The notes below the pieces were generated by a model. The model was not told the origin of the DNA. It was given only the letters and a program-made list of their open reading frames with translations, and did not search any database. Shown here one piece after another: positions 14,515 through 23,316 of a stretch of DNA of 31,384 nucleotides. The position numbers were made by a program, and so were the translations under genes. This DNA is from a virus: IMG/VR virus record IMGVR_UViG_3300035698_016670, positions 1 through 31,384 of that record, one strand, 5' to 3'. Each line of letters starts with the position of its first letter. The stretch's first letter is position 1.

Positions 14515-15777
14515 ATGGAAAAAAAGAAAAAAATAAAATCTGAACAACGAATTTTAACATTTGATGGTAAATTTGATATAACAGATTTAAATGAAAAACA
14601 ATTAAGATATTGGAAAATGATGTATCCTAAATCAGGTGTATTATTTCTGACATCTGAACCAGGAATTGCTAAATCTACATCATTAAGAGAAATGGCAAGT
14701 AAAGTGATTCATGTTGAATCGGGAAAATGTTTAAGATATATTGATTTAAGATTAGCTATGTTAGATGAAACTGATGTTGGGTTATTCCCAGATAAATTCA
14801 AAATAGATATTCCAACTAAAGATGGTAAAACAAGAGAAGCAACTTTTCTTAATCATATCATTCCATATTGGGCTTATTTAGCAAACCAATCACCAACAAT
14901 TATCCACTTTGAAGAATTGAATAGAGCACCATTAGCTGTTAGGAATGCTGCATTACAAATTCTTTTAGAAAGAGAGATTGGTTATGAATTTAAATTTAAA
15001 GATTATGTTATGATGGTGGCAACAGGAAACTTAGGAGATGATGATGGAACTGATGTTGAAGAGTTTGATTCTGCATTAAATGGTCGTTTAATTCATTATA
15101 AACATAAAATGAATTTTGATGAATGGGTAAAATATTATGCAACAGAACATATTCAATCAATTATTGTTAGTTATTTAACTGTTCATACAGATCAATATTA
15201 TCTTGCAAAAAAACAAAGAACTGAAACTGATGTTGCTTATGCAAGTCCTAGAACATGGACATTTTTAAGTGATTATATAACATCTAATTATGGTTTTAAT
15301 GCACGAATATCTACATGGTTTAAAGATGTAGAACAAGTTGCACATGGATATATTGGTGGAGGTGCAGTAGCCTTTATTAGATATTTAAAAGATGTATTAA
15401 AAATTAGTATCAGAGATATTATGGATCGTTATCCACAAATTAAAAGAGAAAATCAAGCAACATTTATTCGTGATAAAAAATCAGAATTATTACATGATTT
15501 AAAAGAAATAAATTTAAAAGATTTGAAAAAAAATCAAATAGAAAATATTATGTTATTTTTACTTGATTTAAGTCCAGATGAAGTTTCAGCATATTTATTA
15601 TGGGTAGTTGATGAAAAATATGAATACGAAACTGACGATAAATTAGATACTAAGAAAAATGAATTTATTTTATCTTTTTTGCAAGATAAAAGATTCGCAA
15701 AGTATCAAAGAACTCTTCTTAACCATGTTCAAGGTGGAGAATCAAAAGATTCTAAAAAAACATTTTGGGATAAATAA
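14515..15777 (+). CDS. MoxR-type AAA+ ATPase
   Basis: A 420-residue ATPase. The Walker A is atypical, SEPGIAKST (residues 47-55, with K53); Walker B is IIHFEELNRAP near 130-140; sensor 1 lies in MMVATGNLGDDDGTD near 165-178; and the arginine-finger region is DSALNGRLIHYKH. The LNRAP and ATGN signatures are those of MoxR ATPases. These remodel or load metals into protein complexes together with VWA partners, here 12093-13688. Residues after 290 form a helical C-terminal region not recognised. It is transcribed from its own -7 box and ends at a hairpin terminator. Phage-encoded MoxR/VWA pairs are known in large phages, but their substrate is not. Confidence 0.85.
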   Translation: MEKKKKIKSEQRILTFDGKFDITDLNEKQLRYWKMMYPKSGVLFLTSEPGIAKSTSLREMASKVIHVESGKCLRYIDLRLAMLDETDVGLFPDKFKIDIPTKDGKTREATFLNHIIPYWAYLANQSPTIIHFEELNRAPLAVRNAALQILLEREIGYEFKFKDYVMMVATGNLGDDDGTDVEEFDSALNGRLIHYKHKMNFDEWVKYYATEHIQSIIVSYLTVHTDQYYLAKKQRTETDVAYASPRTWTFLSDYITSNYGFNARISTWFKDVEQVAHGYIGGGAVAFIRYLKDVLKISIRDIMDRYPQIKRENQATFIRDKKSELLHDLKEINLKDLKKNQIENIMLFLLDLSPDEVSAYLLWVVDEKYEYETDDKLDTKKNEFILSFLQDKRFAKYQRTLLNHVQGGESKDSKKTFWDK

Positions 15778-15798
15778 AATATTGATTAATAATTGAAA

Positions 15799-15837
15799 AA
15801 TAGATATACAATTTTTTTGTGTGTCTATTTTTTTTAA
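15799..15837 (+). terminator. Rho-independent terminator
   Basis: The stem AATAGATATACA (15799-15810) pairs with TGTGTGTCTATT (15818-15829) through ten Watson-Crick and two G-U pairs, and is followed by eight T residues. It lies 22 nt after the MoxR stop. Confidence 0.75.
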
Positions 15838-15914
15838 TTTTTTTAAAAATCTTTATTTTTTTGTGTTTTGGACTACATTTTTACAATATATAGATAAAAA
15901 AAAAGAAGATAATT

Positions 15915-16391
15915 ATGAAGAATAAAGAAATATTTGAATTAAGAGAAGCCTTAAATGATGTAGATTATATTAAAGGTAAAGTGTTTGCATATGCAGTATT
16001 TAAAAATAAAGCTCTTTTAGATGATGAAATTAAAGTATTTGACTCTATTAGAAAAGCACCACATCCAGATTTTCAAAAATATGAAAATGAAAGAACTGCA
16101 CTTTGTCAAATGCATTCAGAAAAAGATGAAGGAGGAAATCCTGTATTAAATTATAATCCAAATGGAACACAATCATTTAAAATTTTAAATCAAGATGATT
16201 TTAAAAAAGATTATGAGAAAATGGTTGAAAATTATACTGAAGTATTAGATGATATGACAAAAAATCAACAAGAATTTAATGAGTTTTTAGAAAAAGATTC
16301 TGAGGTTAGACTTATTAAGATTGAAATGAAAGATTTACCAGATGAAATTACAGCAAAATTTTTAGAAAATATAAAACATATGGTTAAATAA
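15915..16391 (+). CDS. DUF1617-like phage protein
   Basis: A 158-residue helical protein. The pattern of an N-terminal helix, then MHSEKDEGGNPVLNYNPNG, then a DFKKDYEKMVEN helix and a C-terminal DLPDEITAKFLENI segment resembles phage DUF1617 proteins, which are short, virion-region or early proteins without known function. It stands alone between two terminators, so it is probably monocistronic. The gap before it (about 80 nt after the terminator) is AT-rich and contains ACAATATATAGATAAA, a possible late-type promoter. Confidence 0.6.
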   Translation: MKNKEIFELREALNDVDYIKGKVFAYAVFKNKALLDDEIKVFDSIRKAPHPDFQKYENERTALCQMHSEKDEGGNPVLNYNPNGTQSFKILNQDDFKKDYEKMVENYTEVLDDMTKNQQEFNEFLEKDSEVRLIKIEMKDLPDEITAKFLENIKHMVK

Positions 16392-16419
16392 AAATCAATA
16401 ATATTAATGTTTTTTCTTT

Positions 16420-16454
16420 AAATATTCCATCTTTTTAGGTGGAATATTTTTTTT
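16420..16454 (+). terminator. Rho-independent terminator
   Basis: AAATATTCCATC (16420-16431) pairs with GGTGGAATATTT (16438-16449) with one G-U pair and a 6-nt loop, followed by a T-run. It is 28 nt after the stop at 16391. Confidence 0.8.
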
Positions 16455-16469
16455 ATCAAATTTTTTTTG

Positions 16470-16477
16470 TATCTTTG
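16470..16477 (+). promoter_or_regulatory. Bacteroidota-type -7 box
   Basis: TATCTTTG followed by TACTATAA, 23 nt upstream of the ligase-like gene at 16501 and directly downstream of the preceding terminator. Confidence 0.6.
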
Positions 16478-16500
16478 TACTATAATTTAAAAGAAAAACT

Positions 16501-17295
16501 ATGAAAAATTTTATTCCTGAATATTGTCCTGCATGTAATACAAAATTAGTTATTGATTTTGGTAAAAAAAATGATGTTATTAAATTAATGTGTAAAAATC
16601 CAACTTGTAAAGGAGTTATATTAAAAAAATTACAAAAAGGGATTCTTGCCTTAGATATTAGAGGAATTGGTCCATCTACAATAGAAAAATTATTAAATGC
16701 GGGTATTACTCATTCTTATGATTTATTTGATTCAAAAAAATTCAATGAGATAACTTTAGTTAATAGTGGAGAATTTCAAAGAGGACGAGCTTTAGAGAAA
16801 ATTATAATTGCAGTAAAAAATACAAAATCAATTAATATTGAAAAAGCTATTCTTTCATTACAAATAGAGAATATTGGAAAAACATTCTCTAAAAAAATTG
16901 GACAAAAATTATCAGGATTATTTGTAGATTTTGATGGATTAATGTTAGATATTAGAGAAGAATTAAATGATGAAAATTCAGATTTAAATTATTTAATTAA
17001 ATCATCATTACAAAAATTTGAAGAATTTGAAGTTGAATTAATAAAATTTGAAGAAAAAAAAGCAGTAGAATCTAAAAAAATAGATAAAATTATAACAATC
17101 TCTGGATTTGTTGATAGAAAAGAAATAGATTCTGTTCTTGAAGAATTAAATTGGGAATGTAAAACAGAAATTTCTAAAGATTGTAAATTATTAATTGTTT
17201 CTGATAAAAATTTTGTATCTGATAAAATAGTTTTTGCAAAAGAAAATGGAATTAAAATTATGACCTTAGTACAAATTAAAATGTTATTTCTCTAA
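16501..17295 (+). CDS. NAD-dependent DNA ligase C-terminal half (Zn finger, HhH, BRCT)
   Basis: A 264-residue protein matching the C-terminal half of bacterial LigA. It has a Cys4 zinc finger (C9, C12, C31, C36), helix-hairpin-helix segments (LDIRGIGPSTIEKLLNAGI near 52-70, and LQIENIGKTFSKKIG near 118-132) and a C-terminal BRCT domain (about 192-263, starting KIITISGFVDRKEID). The NTase, OB and NAD-binding parts, including the KxDG active site, are absent, and no such gene is in the window. Phage T5 and some other large phages encode NAD ligase as two polypeptides, so this is probably the DNA-binding subunit of a split ligase. It starts a three-gene unit with 17297 and 17574. Confidence 0.85.
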   Translation: MKNFIPEYCPACNTKLVIDFGKKNDVIKLMCKNPTCKGVILKKLQKGILALDIRGIGPSTIEKLLNAGITHSYDLFDSKKFNEITLVNSGEFQRGRALEKIIIAVKNTKSINIEKAILSLQIENIGKTFSKKIGQKLSGLFVDFDGLMLDIREELNDENSDLNYLIKSSLQKFEEFEVELIKFEEKKAVESKKIDKIITISGFVDRKEIDSVLEELNWECKTEISKDCKLLIVSDKNFVSDKIVFAKENGIKIMTLVQIKMLFL

Positions 17296-17296
17296 A

Positions 17297-17581
17297 ATGA
17301 ATAGAACTCTAAAAATTCAAATAAATTCTTTAAAAGAACTTGCAAAAGTAAAAGAATTACTTGGAAACGAACCAATTTTTGATTGGAAAAATGATTATTT
17401 ATCTTTTAATAATTTACATGATGAAATAGTCATAATTTATTTTAGACGTAGTACATCTACAAAACAATATAATTATTGGGATTGGAAATATAGTAGAGAT
17501 ATTGATTTTATAATTAATTATACAACATTTATTAATCTTGTTCGAGAAGAAAAATTTAGAAAAATTTTAGAAAATGAATAG
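17297..17581 (+). CDS. Hypothetical protein, paralogue of next gene
   Basis: A 94-residue protein, not recognised. It begins MNRTLKIQINSLKELAKVKE and ends DIDFIINYTTFINLVREEKF. The following gene shares this plan (start, middle IIYF block, end), so they are tandem duplicates. The start is 1 nt after the ligase stop (TAAAATG); the stop overlaps the ATG of 17574 by 8 nt. It is aromatic- and charge-rich with no membrane segment. Confidence 0.75.
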   Translation: MNRTLKIQINSLKELAKVKELLGNEPIFDWKNDYLSFNNLHDEIVIIYFRRSTSTKQYNYWDWKYSRDIDFIINYTTFINLVREEKFRKILENE

Positions 17582-17918
17582 AAATTTGAAAATTCAAATA
17601 TATTCTTTAAAAGAATATCAAAAAATAAAAGAAATCCTTAGTATTAGTAATGAACCAATATCTAAATGGTATATTGATTTACCAATTTTTAATAATCGAA
17701 TTATTATTTATTTTTATCATAAAAGTGATTGTACAAATAGATATTTTCGGGATAAACGTAATAATAGTTTCCTAACCACTTTTGAGTTAAAACCAGGTGA
17801 TTATGTAGGATGGAATTGGAGATATTATCATAGTTCTGATATTGATTTCTCTATTAGTTATACAACATTTATCAATATTATTCGAGAAAAAAAATTAAAA
17901 AAAATTATTAATAAGTAA
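17574..17918 (+). CDS. Hypothetical protein, paralogue of previous gene
   Basis: A 114-residue protein, not recognised. It shares with 17297-17581 the start MNRNLKIQIYSLKEYQKIKE and the end SSDIDFSISYTTFINIIREKK; an extra 20-residue insert (RDKRNNSFLTTFELKPGDYV) sits in the middle. Its last 11 nt overlap the convergent minus-strand gene ending at 17908. Confidence 0.75.
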   Translation: MNRNLKIQIYSLKEYQKIKEILSISNEPISKWYIDLPIFNNRIIIYFYHKSDCTNRYFRDKRNNSFLTTFELKPGDYVGWNWRYYHSSDIDFSISYTTFINIIREKKLKKIINK

Positions 17919-18557
17919 CTCTATCTGGATATTTAACACCATTTGACTGACAATAATCTTTAATTGCTTTCATAAGTTTTGGCCCAATTTTATTAGGCAA
18001 AACAAAAGTAGGTGGATATGTCCAACCTAAAATTCTTGCCCAGCCCATATTTTCTAATTCTTCATAAGCATAACCATCATCATTCCGTTTTATTTTCTTT
18101 TTTCTTAAATATTGTGAAGCAAAATGATTATGTTTAGCAAATCCAACAATATGTCTTTTACCATCAGGTTCTAACCAAACAGATTTATATTCTTTTTTTG
18201 GTTTTTCAATTTTTTTTTTGGTTTTTCTGATTTTTCAGATTCCTCAGATTCTTCATCTTCAAAAACTAAATCACCGGGAATTGATTTAATTATTTTAATA
18301 TTATGAACAGATTTATCAGTTGATGTGAAATTAATAATTAACCAATCAAAAACAATATCAAATTCAAAAGTTTTATAAATATAATCTACTTTGTCATCTA
18401 ACCAAGTCTTTGCATCATTTAAATTATCAAATGGGGTTCCAGAAAGAATACAATTAAATATAGTTTTTGAAAACTGACCATATTCCATTGATGTTGAATA
18501 GAAAGTTATTTCTGTATTTTTTGAATTTTTATTTTCAAATGTTTTTAAATATTTCAT
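17908..18557 (-). pseudogene. Leader-bearing gene in two frames, broken at an A10 run
   Basis: The uninterrupted frame from 18557 covers 128 residues and ends SEKPKKKLKNQ...NLFG just after an A10 run (minus strand; T10 at 18210-18219). In the -1 frame the coding continues: KIEKPKKEYKSVWLEPDGKR, then HIVGFAKHNHFASQYLRKKK, and a well-formed domain with NMGWARILGWTYPPTFV, ending ...VKYPDRVTY at 17908-17910. Together they make a protein of about 215 residues with an acidic/Lys-Pro linker (EESEKSEKPKKK) at the junction. The cause could be indel, sequencing error, or -1 slippage on the A-run. The leader MKYLKTFENKN is related to the capsid-targeting-like form but lacks LNE. The stop overlaps 17574-17918. 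The gene follows 18560-19330 with 2 nt spacing. Confidence 0.7.
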
Positions 18558-18559
18558 TA

Positions 18560-19330
18560 TTAAATTAATTCTTCTTTTTCATTATATTCTTCAAACCAAT
18601 AATTAAAGAAATAATAATTATTTTTATTAATAATATATTTTTCTTCTTTATATTCAAATACAATATAAGTATTATCATCTTTATCAACATTTGATCCAAC
18701 AACATTAATTATTGAATTTTCAGGTAATAAAAATTTATTTCCCATCTTATCTCTACATATTATACCATCTTTATTTAAATTTAAATATTTTAAGTTCTTG
18801 GGTTTAAACCAATTAGTTAAAATTTGAAATAAATAATTATCTAATTTTAATATATAATTACCATCAATATATGTGAATTGTGAATCAGAAAATAAATCTG
18901 TTTTTAATTCTTCTCTTTCAATCCAGTTAAATTTTTTATAAACTCCAAAAAATTCTTCTTCATTAAATGTAAATGAAATATAAACATCTAATGTTAAATT
19001 TTCATTAGTGTTTATTCTTAATATTTTTAAATTAGTATATAAATCAACATCTTCTAAAAATTGATCATGTTTAATTCCAGTATAACTATTAATAGTGTCT
19101 TTGTATAGATTTTTAATGACACCCATAAGAGTATTTACAAACATTGGTGTTCTGGCATATTGATCGACATAAGGTGAGTCCTGATTCCCATAAATAGATA
19201 ATGATTTATCTACAGCGAATCCATATCCTGGTCCAAGAGGACTTGGACCCATTCCCATTTGAGAGAATTGGTTAAAATCGGAGTAGGATTCATTCAAAAA
19301 TTTAAATTTATTATATTTTAATATTTTCAT
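18560..19330 (-). CDS. Hypothetical protein with capsid-targeting-like leader
   Basis: A 256-residue protein with leader MKILKYNKFKFLNES (candidate cleavage after LNE, residue 14). It is followed by a Gly/Pro-rich segment (MGMGPSPLGPGYGFAVD) and a beta-rich remainder that is not recognised. It could be a virion or internal protein. The start codon lies inside the end of the upstream homing endonuclease gene (20-nt overlap). It is followed 2 nt later by the frameshifted gene. Confidence 0.75.
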   Translation of the reverse strand: MKILKYNKFKFLNESYSDFNQFSQMGMGPSPLGPGYGFAVDKSLSIYGNQDSPYVDQYARTPMFVNTLMGVIKNLYKDTINSYTGIKHDQFLEDVDLYTNLKILRINTNENLTLDVYISFTFNEEEFFGVYKKFNWIEREELKTDLFSDSQFTYIDGNYILKLDNYLFQILTNWFKPKNLKYLNLNKDGIICRDKMGNKFLLPENSIINVVGSNVDKDDNTYIVFEYKEEKYIINKNNYYFFNYWFEEYNEKEELI

Positions 19331-20408
19331 TAAAAAATGTTGTTAATTTTTCATTAATATTTTCATTATATTTAATTCTTAATAATTTAATATTATTTTC
19401 TTTACAGTATATATTTTTTATTTGATCTCGTTTTTGTCTAATTATAAAATCTTTTTCACCACCCCAATATTTAATTGATTTAAAATGTTGTTTGCCATCA
19501 AATTCTACACATATGTTATGAGTTGGTAAATAAAAATCAAATTTTAATTTTTGTTTATATTTACAATTTTCAAATTTTTGTTGTTTATTATGTATTATTT
19601 TATTGTTTATTAAAAATAATGATATTTCTTTTTCTCCTTTACTTTCATTACATTTTTTACAACCTTTTTTAGAAAGATGATTGTTTGGTGTTTGTTCAAA
19701 AATTCCATGAATAGGACAAATTATTTTTACTTTTGTTCTATTATTTTTATAATTAACTATTGAATAATCAAATTTGTTATGATGTGTTTTTGTCGCATTT
19801 AATATAAAATCATTTTGTTTATAATTTTTTGTTTTGCCACATTTCCCACAACCATAACCAAATAAATGATTATTTGGGAGTTGTTCAAAAATTCCATGAA
19901 TAGGGCAAATTATTTTTACTTTCGTTTTACTATTAATATAATTAACTAAAGAATAATCAAATTTATTATTATGTTTTTTTGATGCTTTTAATTTAAATTC
20001 TTTAATATTAGTTATTGGTTTATTAGAACATATTTTACATTCACTACCATTTAAATGATTACTTGGACTTACATTAAATATTCCATGTATAGGACAAATA
20101 ATTTTTATTTTAGTTGAATTATTAATATAATTTACCAATGAATAATCATATTTATTATTATAAATTAATTGAACATTTTTAATAAATTCTTTATTGTATT
20201 TTTTTTGTAGATTTACTTGATTACATTTTGAACAAGCTTGTCCAATTAAGTGTTTTCTTGGAGTTTGTTCAAATTCTCCATGAATAGGACAGATAATTAT
20301 AACTTTAGATTTTGAATTAATGTAATTTACCAATGAATAATTATATTTATTATTATGAACAATATTTGCTTTCAGAATAAATTCTTTGGTAGTTAATTTT
20401 TTTGACAT
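19311..20408 (-). CDS. Vsr-like homing endonuclease with four DUF723-type zinc repeats
   Basis: A 365-residue protein. Four repeats of about 60 residues (7-62, 73-127, 135-190, 199-253) each read F-x-x-[KN]-A-x-x-x-H-x-N-K-[FY]-x-Y-S-x-V-N-Y, then I-I-C-P-I-H-G-x-F, then N-H-L and C-x-x-C. The C-x-x-H ... C-x-x-C set suggests one zinc site per repeat. The C-terminal nuclease core has GEKE (near 258-261), D291 (FDFYLP), E302/D304 and H308 (VEFDGKQHF), as in Vsr-like EDxHD homing enzymes. The gene is free-standing, has a TATATA motif 5 nt before its ATG, and its end overlaps the start of a leader-bearing gene, the same placement as the truncated copy at 100-549. Confidence 0.85.
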   Translation of the reverse strand: MSKKLTTKEFILKANIVHNNKYNYSLVNYINSKSKVIIICPIHGEFEQTPRKHLIGQACSKCNQVNLQKKYNKEFIKNVQLIYNNKYDYSLVNYINNSTKIKIICPIHGIFNVSPSNHLNGSECKICSNKPITNIKEFKLKASKKHNNKFDYSLVNYINSKTKVKIICPIHGIFEQLPNNHLFGYGCGKCGKTKNYKQNDFILNATKTHHNKFDYSIVNYKNNRTKVKIICPIHGIFEQTPNNHLSKKGCKKCNESKGEKEISLFLINNKIIHNKQQKFENCKYKQKLKFDFYLPTHNICVEFDGKQHFKSIKYWGGEKDFIIRQKRDQIKNIYCKENNIKLLRIKYNENINEKLTTFFNENIKI

Positions 20409-20410
20409 AA

Positions 20411-20424
20411 TTTATATATAAAAA
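20411..20424 (-). promoter_or_regulatory. Candidate TATATA motif before the homing endonuclease
   Basis: Reads TTTTTATATATAAA on the minus strand, ending 2 nt before the region of the ATG at 20408. It is very close to the start codon, so if it is a promoter the mRNA would be nearly leaderless. A second copy (TATATATAAAAA) is at about 20437-20449. Confidence 0.25.
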
Positions 20425-20457
20425 AACAAATTGAAATTTTTATATATACTATGATTA

Positions 20458-20472
20458 TTTTTATATATAAAT
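20458..20472 (+). promoter_or_regulatory. Candidate late-type TATATA promoter
   Basis: TTTTTATATATAAAT about 20 nt upstream of the gene at 20492, the first of the probable structural cluster. The same motif occurs before 24453. Confidence 0.35.
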
Positions 20473-20491
20473 AAAAATTTTAGATTAAATT

Positions 20492-20905
20492 ATGGTAAAA
20501 AAGTCAGAGGTATTAAATGGTGTTTATGAATATAAGGGTGATGGAGAATTAATGAGTGATATAAGTACAACAAAACCATTAAAAAAAGTAAGAAAAACTA
20601 AAAAAACTAAAAAAATAAAAATACCAATTGAAAAAAATATTGAAAAAAATATTGGAAAAGTTGTTGAAAAAGTTGATGAAAAAATTGATGAAAAAATTGA
20701 AGAAGTGTTAAGAGAATTAACTGATAAAGAAATATTTAAAAGAATTGCAAAAAGTGGAGAACATTTTTATTTAAAATATAATGGGACAATTATATATGAT
20801 TCAATAAAGAATAAAAATTCTGTATTAATATTTGAAAATGATTCTTTTATGTTAAATGGTATTAAAAATTTATATAAAGGTTTAAATCTAAAAATGAAAA
20901 AATAA
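20492..20905 (+). CDS. Lys-rich hypothetical protein
   Basis: A 137-residue protein, not recognised. Residues 27-75 are a low-complexity basic/acidic region with KxTKKTKK and repeated EKNIEKNIGK and DEKIDEKIEE units; residues 80-137 form a compact-looking domain (ELTDKEIFKRIAKSGEHFYL). It is 1 nt upstream of 20907, so co-translated with the large protein that follows. It is likely a virion or morphogenesis protein by context only. Confidence 0.75.
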   Translation: MVKKSEVLNGVYEYKGDGELMSDISTTKPLKKVRKTKKTKKIKIPIEKNIEKNIGKVVEKVDEKIDEKIEEVLRELTDKEIFKRIAKSGEHFYLKYNGTIIYDSIKNKNSVLIFENDSFMLNGIKNLYKGLNLKMKK

Positions 20906-20906
20906 A

Positions 20907-23294
20907 ATGGAAAATTTTAAAAATATAATTTCACAAGATAATTTTAAATTATTAGGAGAAAAATATAATTCAATAAATGAAAGTATGGATTTCTCAAATC
21001 GTACAGGTTTTAGTCAATCTTTAATAGGTAGAGCAATTAATAAAACTTTTAGTTTTGCTATGAAAAATGTATATAAAAGAAAATTAAGAAAATTAAGTGA
21101 TGAAATTAAAGATGAATATTTAAAAGCTATTGTTGCAACATTTTATGAAATGGGGATAGAAGCTGAAAAATTAGAAGTTGTAAAATCAATAACATTGGAT
21201 GCAATTCAGACAACAATTCAAAAAAATGGAAATACTGAAAACAATATAAAAAAACTTAAAACAAAAATTGATGTTGATGAAAAAATATCAACTTTTTTAG
21301 CACTGCCAGCACATGAAGAAAAAATAAATAAAGAACAACTTATTCAAGGTCAAGAGAAATTAGTAAAAGTTAAAAGATTTAAAAAAGAAAAAAAACAATT
21401 TAAAAAAACATATTCAAATCAGATAACAATGATAAAATCTATAATAAATTATATTAATAAAGATAATTTATCAGATAATGATTTGGCAATGATCTCTTTT
21501 ATTAATAATAAATTATCTACTGAAATTGAGATAATAAAAAAGAATAAATTAGATACAACACCATTAGAAGAATTAAAAAATAAATTAACAGAATTACCAA
21601 GAACAACAAAAACAATATCTGAAGAAGATTATAATAAAAGAATAAATTTAGATAAAAGTTATTTGGGGATAATAAATGATATTATAGATAAAAATCCACA
21701 ATTATCAAAATTTAAGAAAAATTGGAATAAAAGATTATATCCAGATACTAATGATATTAGTCAAATTAAAAAAGAATATAAAAAAATTAAAAATGAAATA
21801 GAAAAACAAGGTATTCAAGTTAATGAAAATATATTATTGGTGGAAGCTGAAACTGGATTAGCAAAAACTCCTCAAAAAACAAACACAAATCTTACACAAA
21901 CATCTAAAGAACAAAGTGATTCACAAAGTGATTCACAAGGGTCACAAATAGCACAAACACCAACGACACAAATAATACAAACACCTGGATCACAAAATGT
22001 ACAAGGACAAACAGAAGAAGTAACAGAAAAAGAAAAAAAAATAACAGATTTGGTAAATGATACAGTAGGAGATACCATTACTAAAACTTCAAGTGATTCA
22101 CCAAAAGTTAAAAAAGCTTTAAACAAATTTGGAAATCTTAAGTATAAAGATTTTGATTTATCAATTTTAGATAATCCAAATAAAATATTAACTGATGCAC
22201 AAATAAAAGAATTTTATTCTAAAGTACGACCAAACGTTAATAAAGAAAGATTAAAAGTTCTTGCATTAGAAGCAGAAATATTATATGATCCAGAATTTGG
22301 TGTAGCAAAAAATGCGGTTTATTCAAGAGTAAATTTCACAACAGTTGATACAGATAAAAAGAAAATAGAACAATATTGGAAAAAATTAATATCACAAGAT
22401 AAAGAAATTTATTTACCATATTTTTCACAAACAGGATCTTTTCCAGAAGATTTAGATCCTATTGCCTTGATTAATAGTGATAAAGCTATGAGAAAATCAT
22501 TTGCAGAGTATAATATTGAAGCAAAAAAAAATATAGCAAATTTTGGTTCTAATGAAATTAATGAAAATCCTTCTCAAAATAAAGCAATAGGTATTGTATT
22601 AAATGGGGATACTGATGATAAATTATATATTTTTGATACAAATAATAATCCACCAAAAAGATTTGGAATGATTTTAAGAACTGTTCCAAAAAATAAAGAA
22701 GATTTATTAACATTCTACCATTTTAAAGGATTATTTGATTTTGATGGATTAATAAAAAAATTACCAAAAGAAAAAGAAGAATTAGATAAATTAACTGATG
22801 ATAAAATAAAAATTTTAGTAGATAAATATTATTTAAATAATTCTCAAACAATAAGAGATTTATATGAAGGTGATGAAGAAAAAATAAATTTAAATATTTT
22901 TCAAACCTTCAGAAAATATGTACAAGGTTATGATAAATCAAAAGGAGGTAAGATGATAACATTATATGTATCAGGTAAAGATAAAATAAATTATGGTAAA
23001 AAACAATTAATGCAAGTTGCCGCATATAATAATAATTTATATGTTATGAAAACAGATGGAAATCAAATAATTGAAACTATACCAATAGAACAAGCTAAAA
23101 ATATGGAATTTAAAAATTTTAATTATGTAGTAGATTTAAAAGAATTATATGGAATTAATAATAAGAAAATTTGGAATAATATTTTGAATAGAGGTGGAGA
23201 TGCAAATAAAGAACATGAGCTGGAAGTTGATATAGAAGAAATCATAAAAAAATATAAAAATGATTTATTACCAATAAGAAATACTAAAAAATAA
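20907..23294 (+). CDS. Large probable structural protein, 795 aa
   Basis: Not recognised. The N-terminus (MENFKNIISQDNFKLLGEKY, then NSINES) contains a stretched version of the shared leader, with possible cut sites after LGE and INE. Residues about 40-300 are Lys-rich and helical. Residues about 315-385 are a Gln/Ser/Thr-rich linker (QTSKEQSDSQSDSQGSQ and repeated QTP/QxxQ units). Residues 390-795 form a more regular region with several Asp/Gly loops (VLNGDTDDKLYIFDTNNNPP). Size, linker and neighbours suggest a packaged or tail-associated protein. Confidence 0.75.
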   Translation: MENFKNIISQDNFKLLGEKYNSINESMDFSNRTGFSQSLIGRAINKTFSFAMKNVYKRKLRKLSDEIKDEYLKAIVATFYEMGIEAEKLEVVKSITLDAIQTTIQKNGNTENNIKKLKTKIDVDEKISTFLALPAHEEKINKEQLIQGQEKLVKVKRFKKEKKQFKKTYSNQITMIKSIINYINKDNLSDNDLAMISFINNKLSTEIEIIKKNKLDTTPLEELKNKLTELPRTTKTISEEDYNKRINLDKSYLGIINDIIDKNPQLSKFKKNWNKRLYPDTNDISQIKKEYKKIKNEIEKQGIQVNENILLVEAETGLAKTPQKTNTNLTQTSKEQSDSQSDSQGSQIAQTPTTQIIQTPGSQNVQGQTEEVTEKEKKITDLVNDTVGDTITKTSSDSPKVKKALNKFGNLKYKDFDLSILDNPNKILTDAQIKEFYSKVRPNVNKERLKVLALEAEILYDPEFGVAKNAVYSRVNFTTVDTDKKKIEQYWKKLISQDKEIYLPYFSQTGSFPEDLDPIALINSDKAMRKSFAEYNIEAKKNIANFGSNEINENPSQNKAIGIVLNGDTDDKLYIFDTNNNPPKRFGMILRTVPKNKEDLLTFYHFKGLFDFDGLIKKLPKEKEELDKLTDDKIKILVDKYYLNNSQTIRDLYEGDEEKINLNIFQTFRKYVQGYDKSKGGKMITLYVSGKDKINYGKKQLMQVAAYNNNLYVMKTDGNQIIETIPIEQAKNMEFKNFNYVVDLKELYGINNKKIWNNILNRGGDANKEHELEVDIEEIIKKYKNDLLPIRNTKK

Positions 23295-23316
23295 CAATAA
23301 AAAAAAATAACAATAA

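Noticed and set aside
21872-22126. Cys/Val-rich minus-strand frame
   Set aside because: Shadow of the Gln/Ser/Thr linker of the 795-residue protein.
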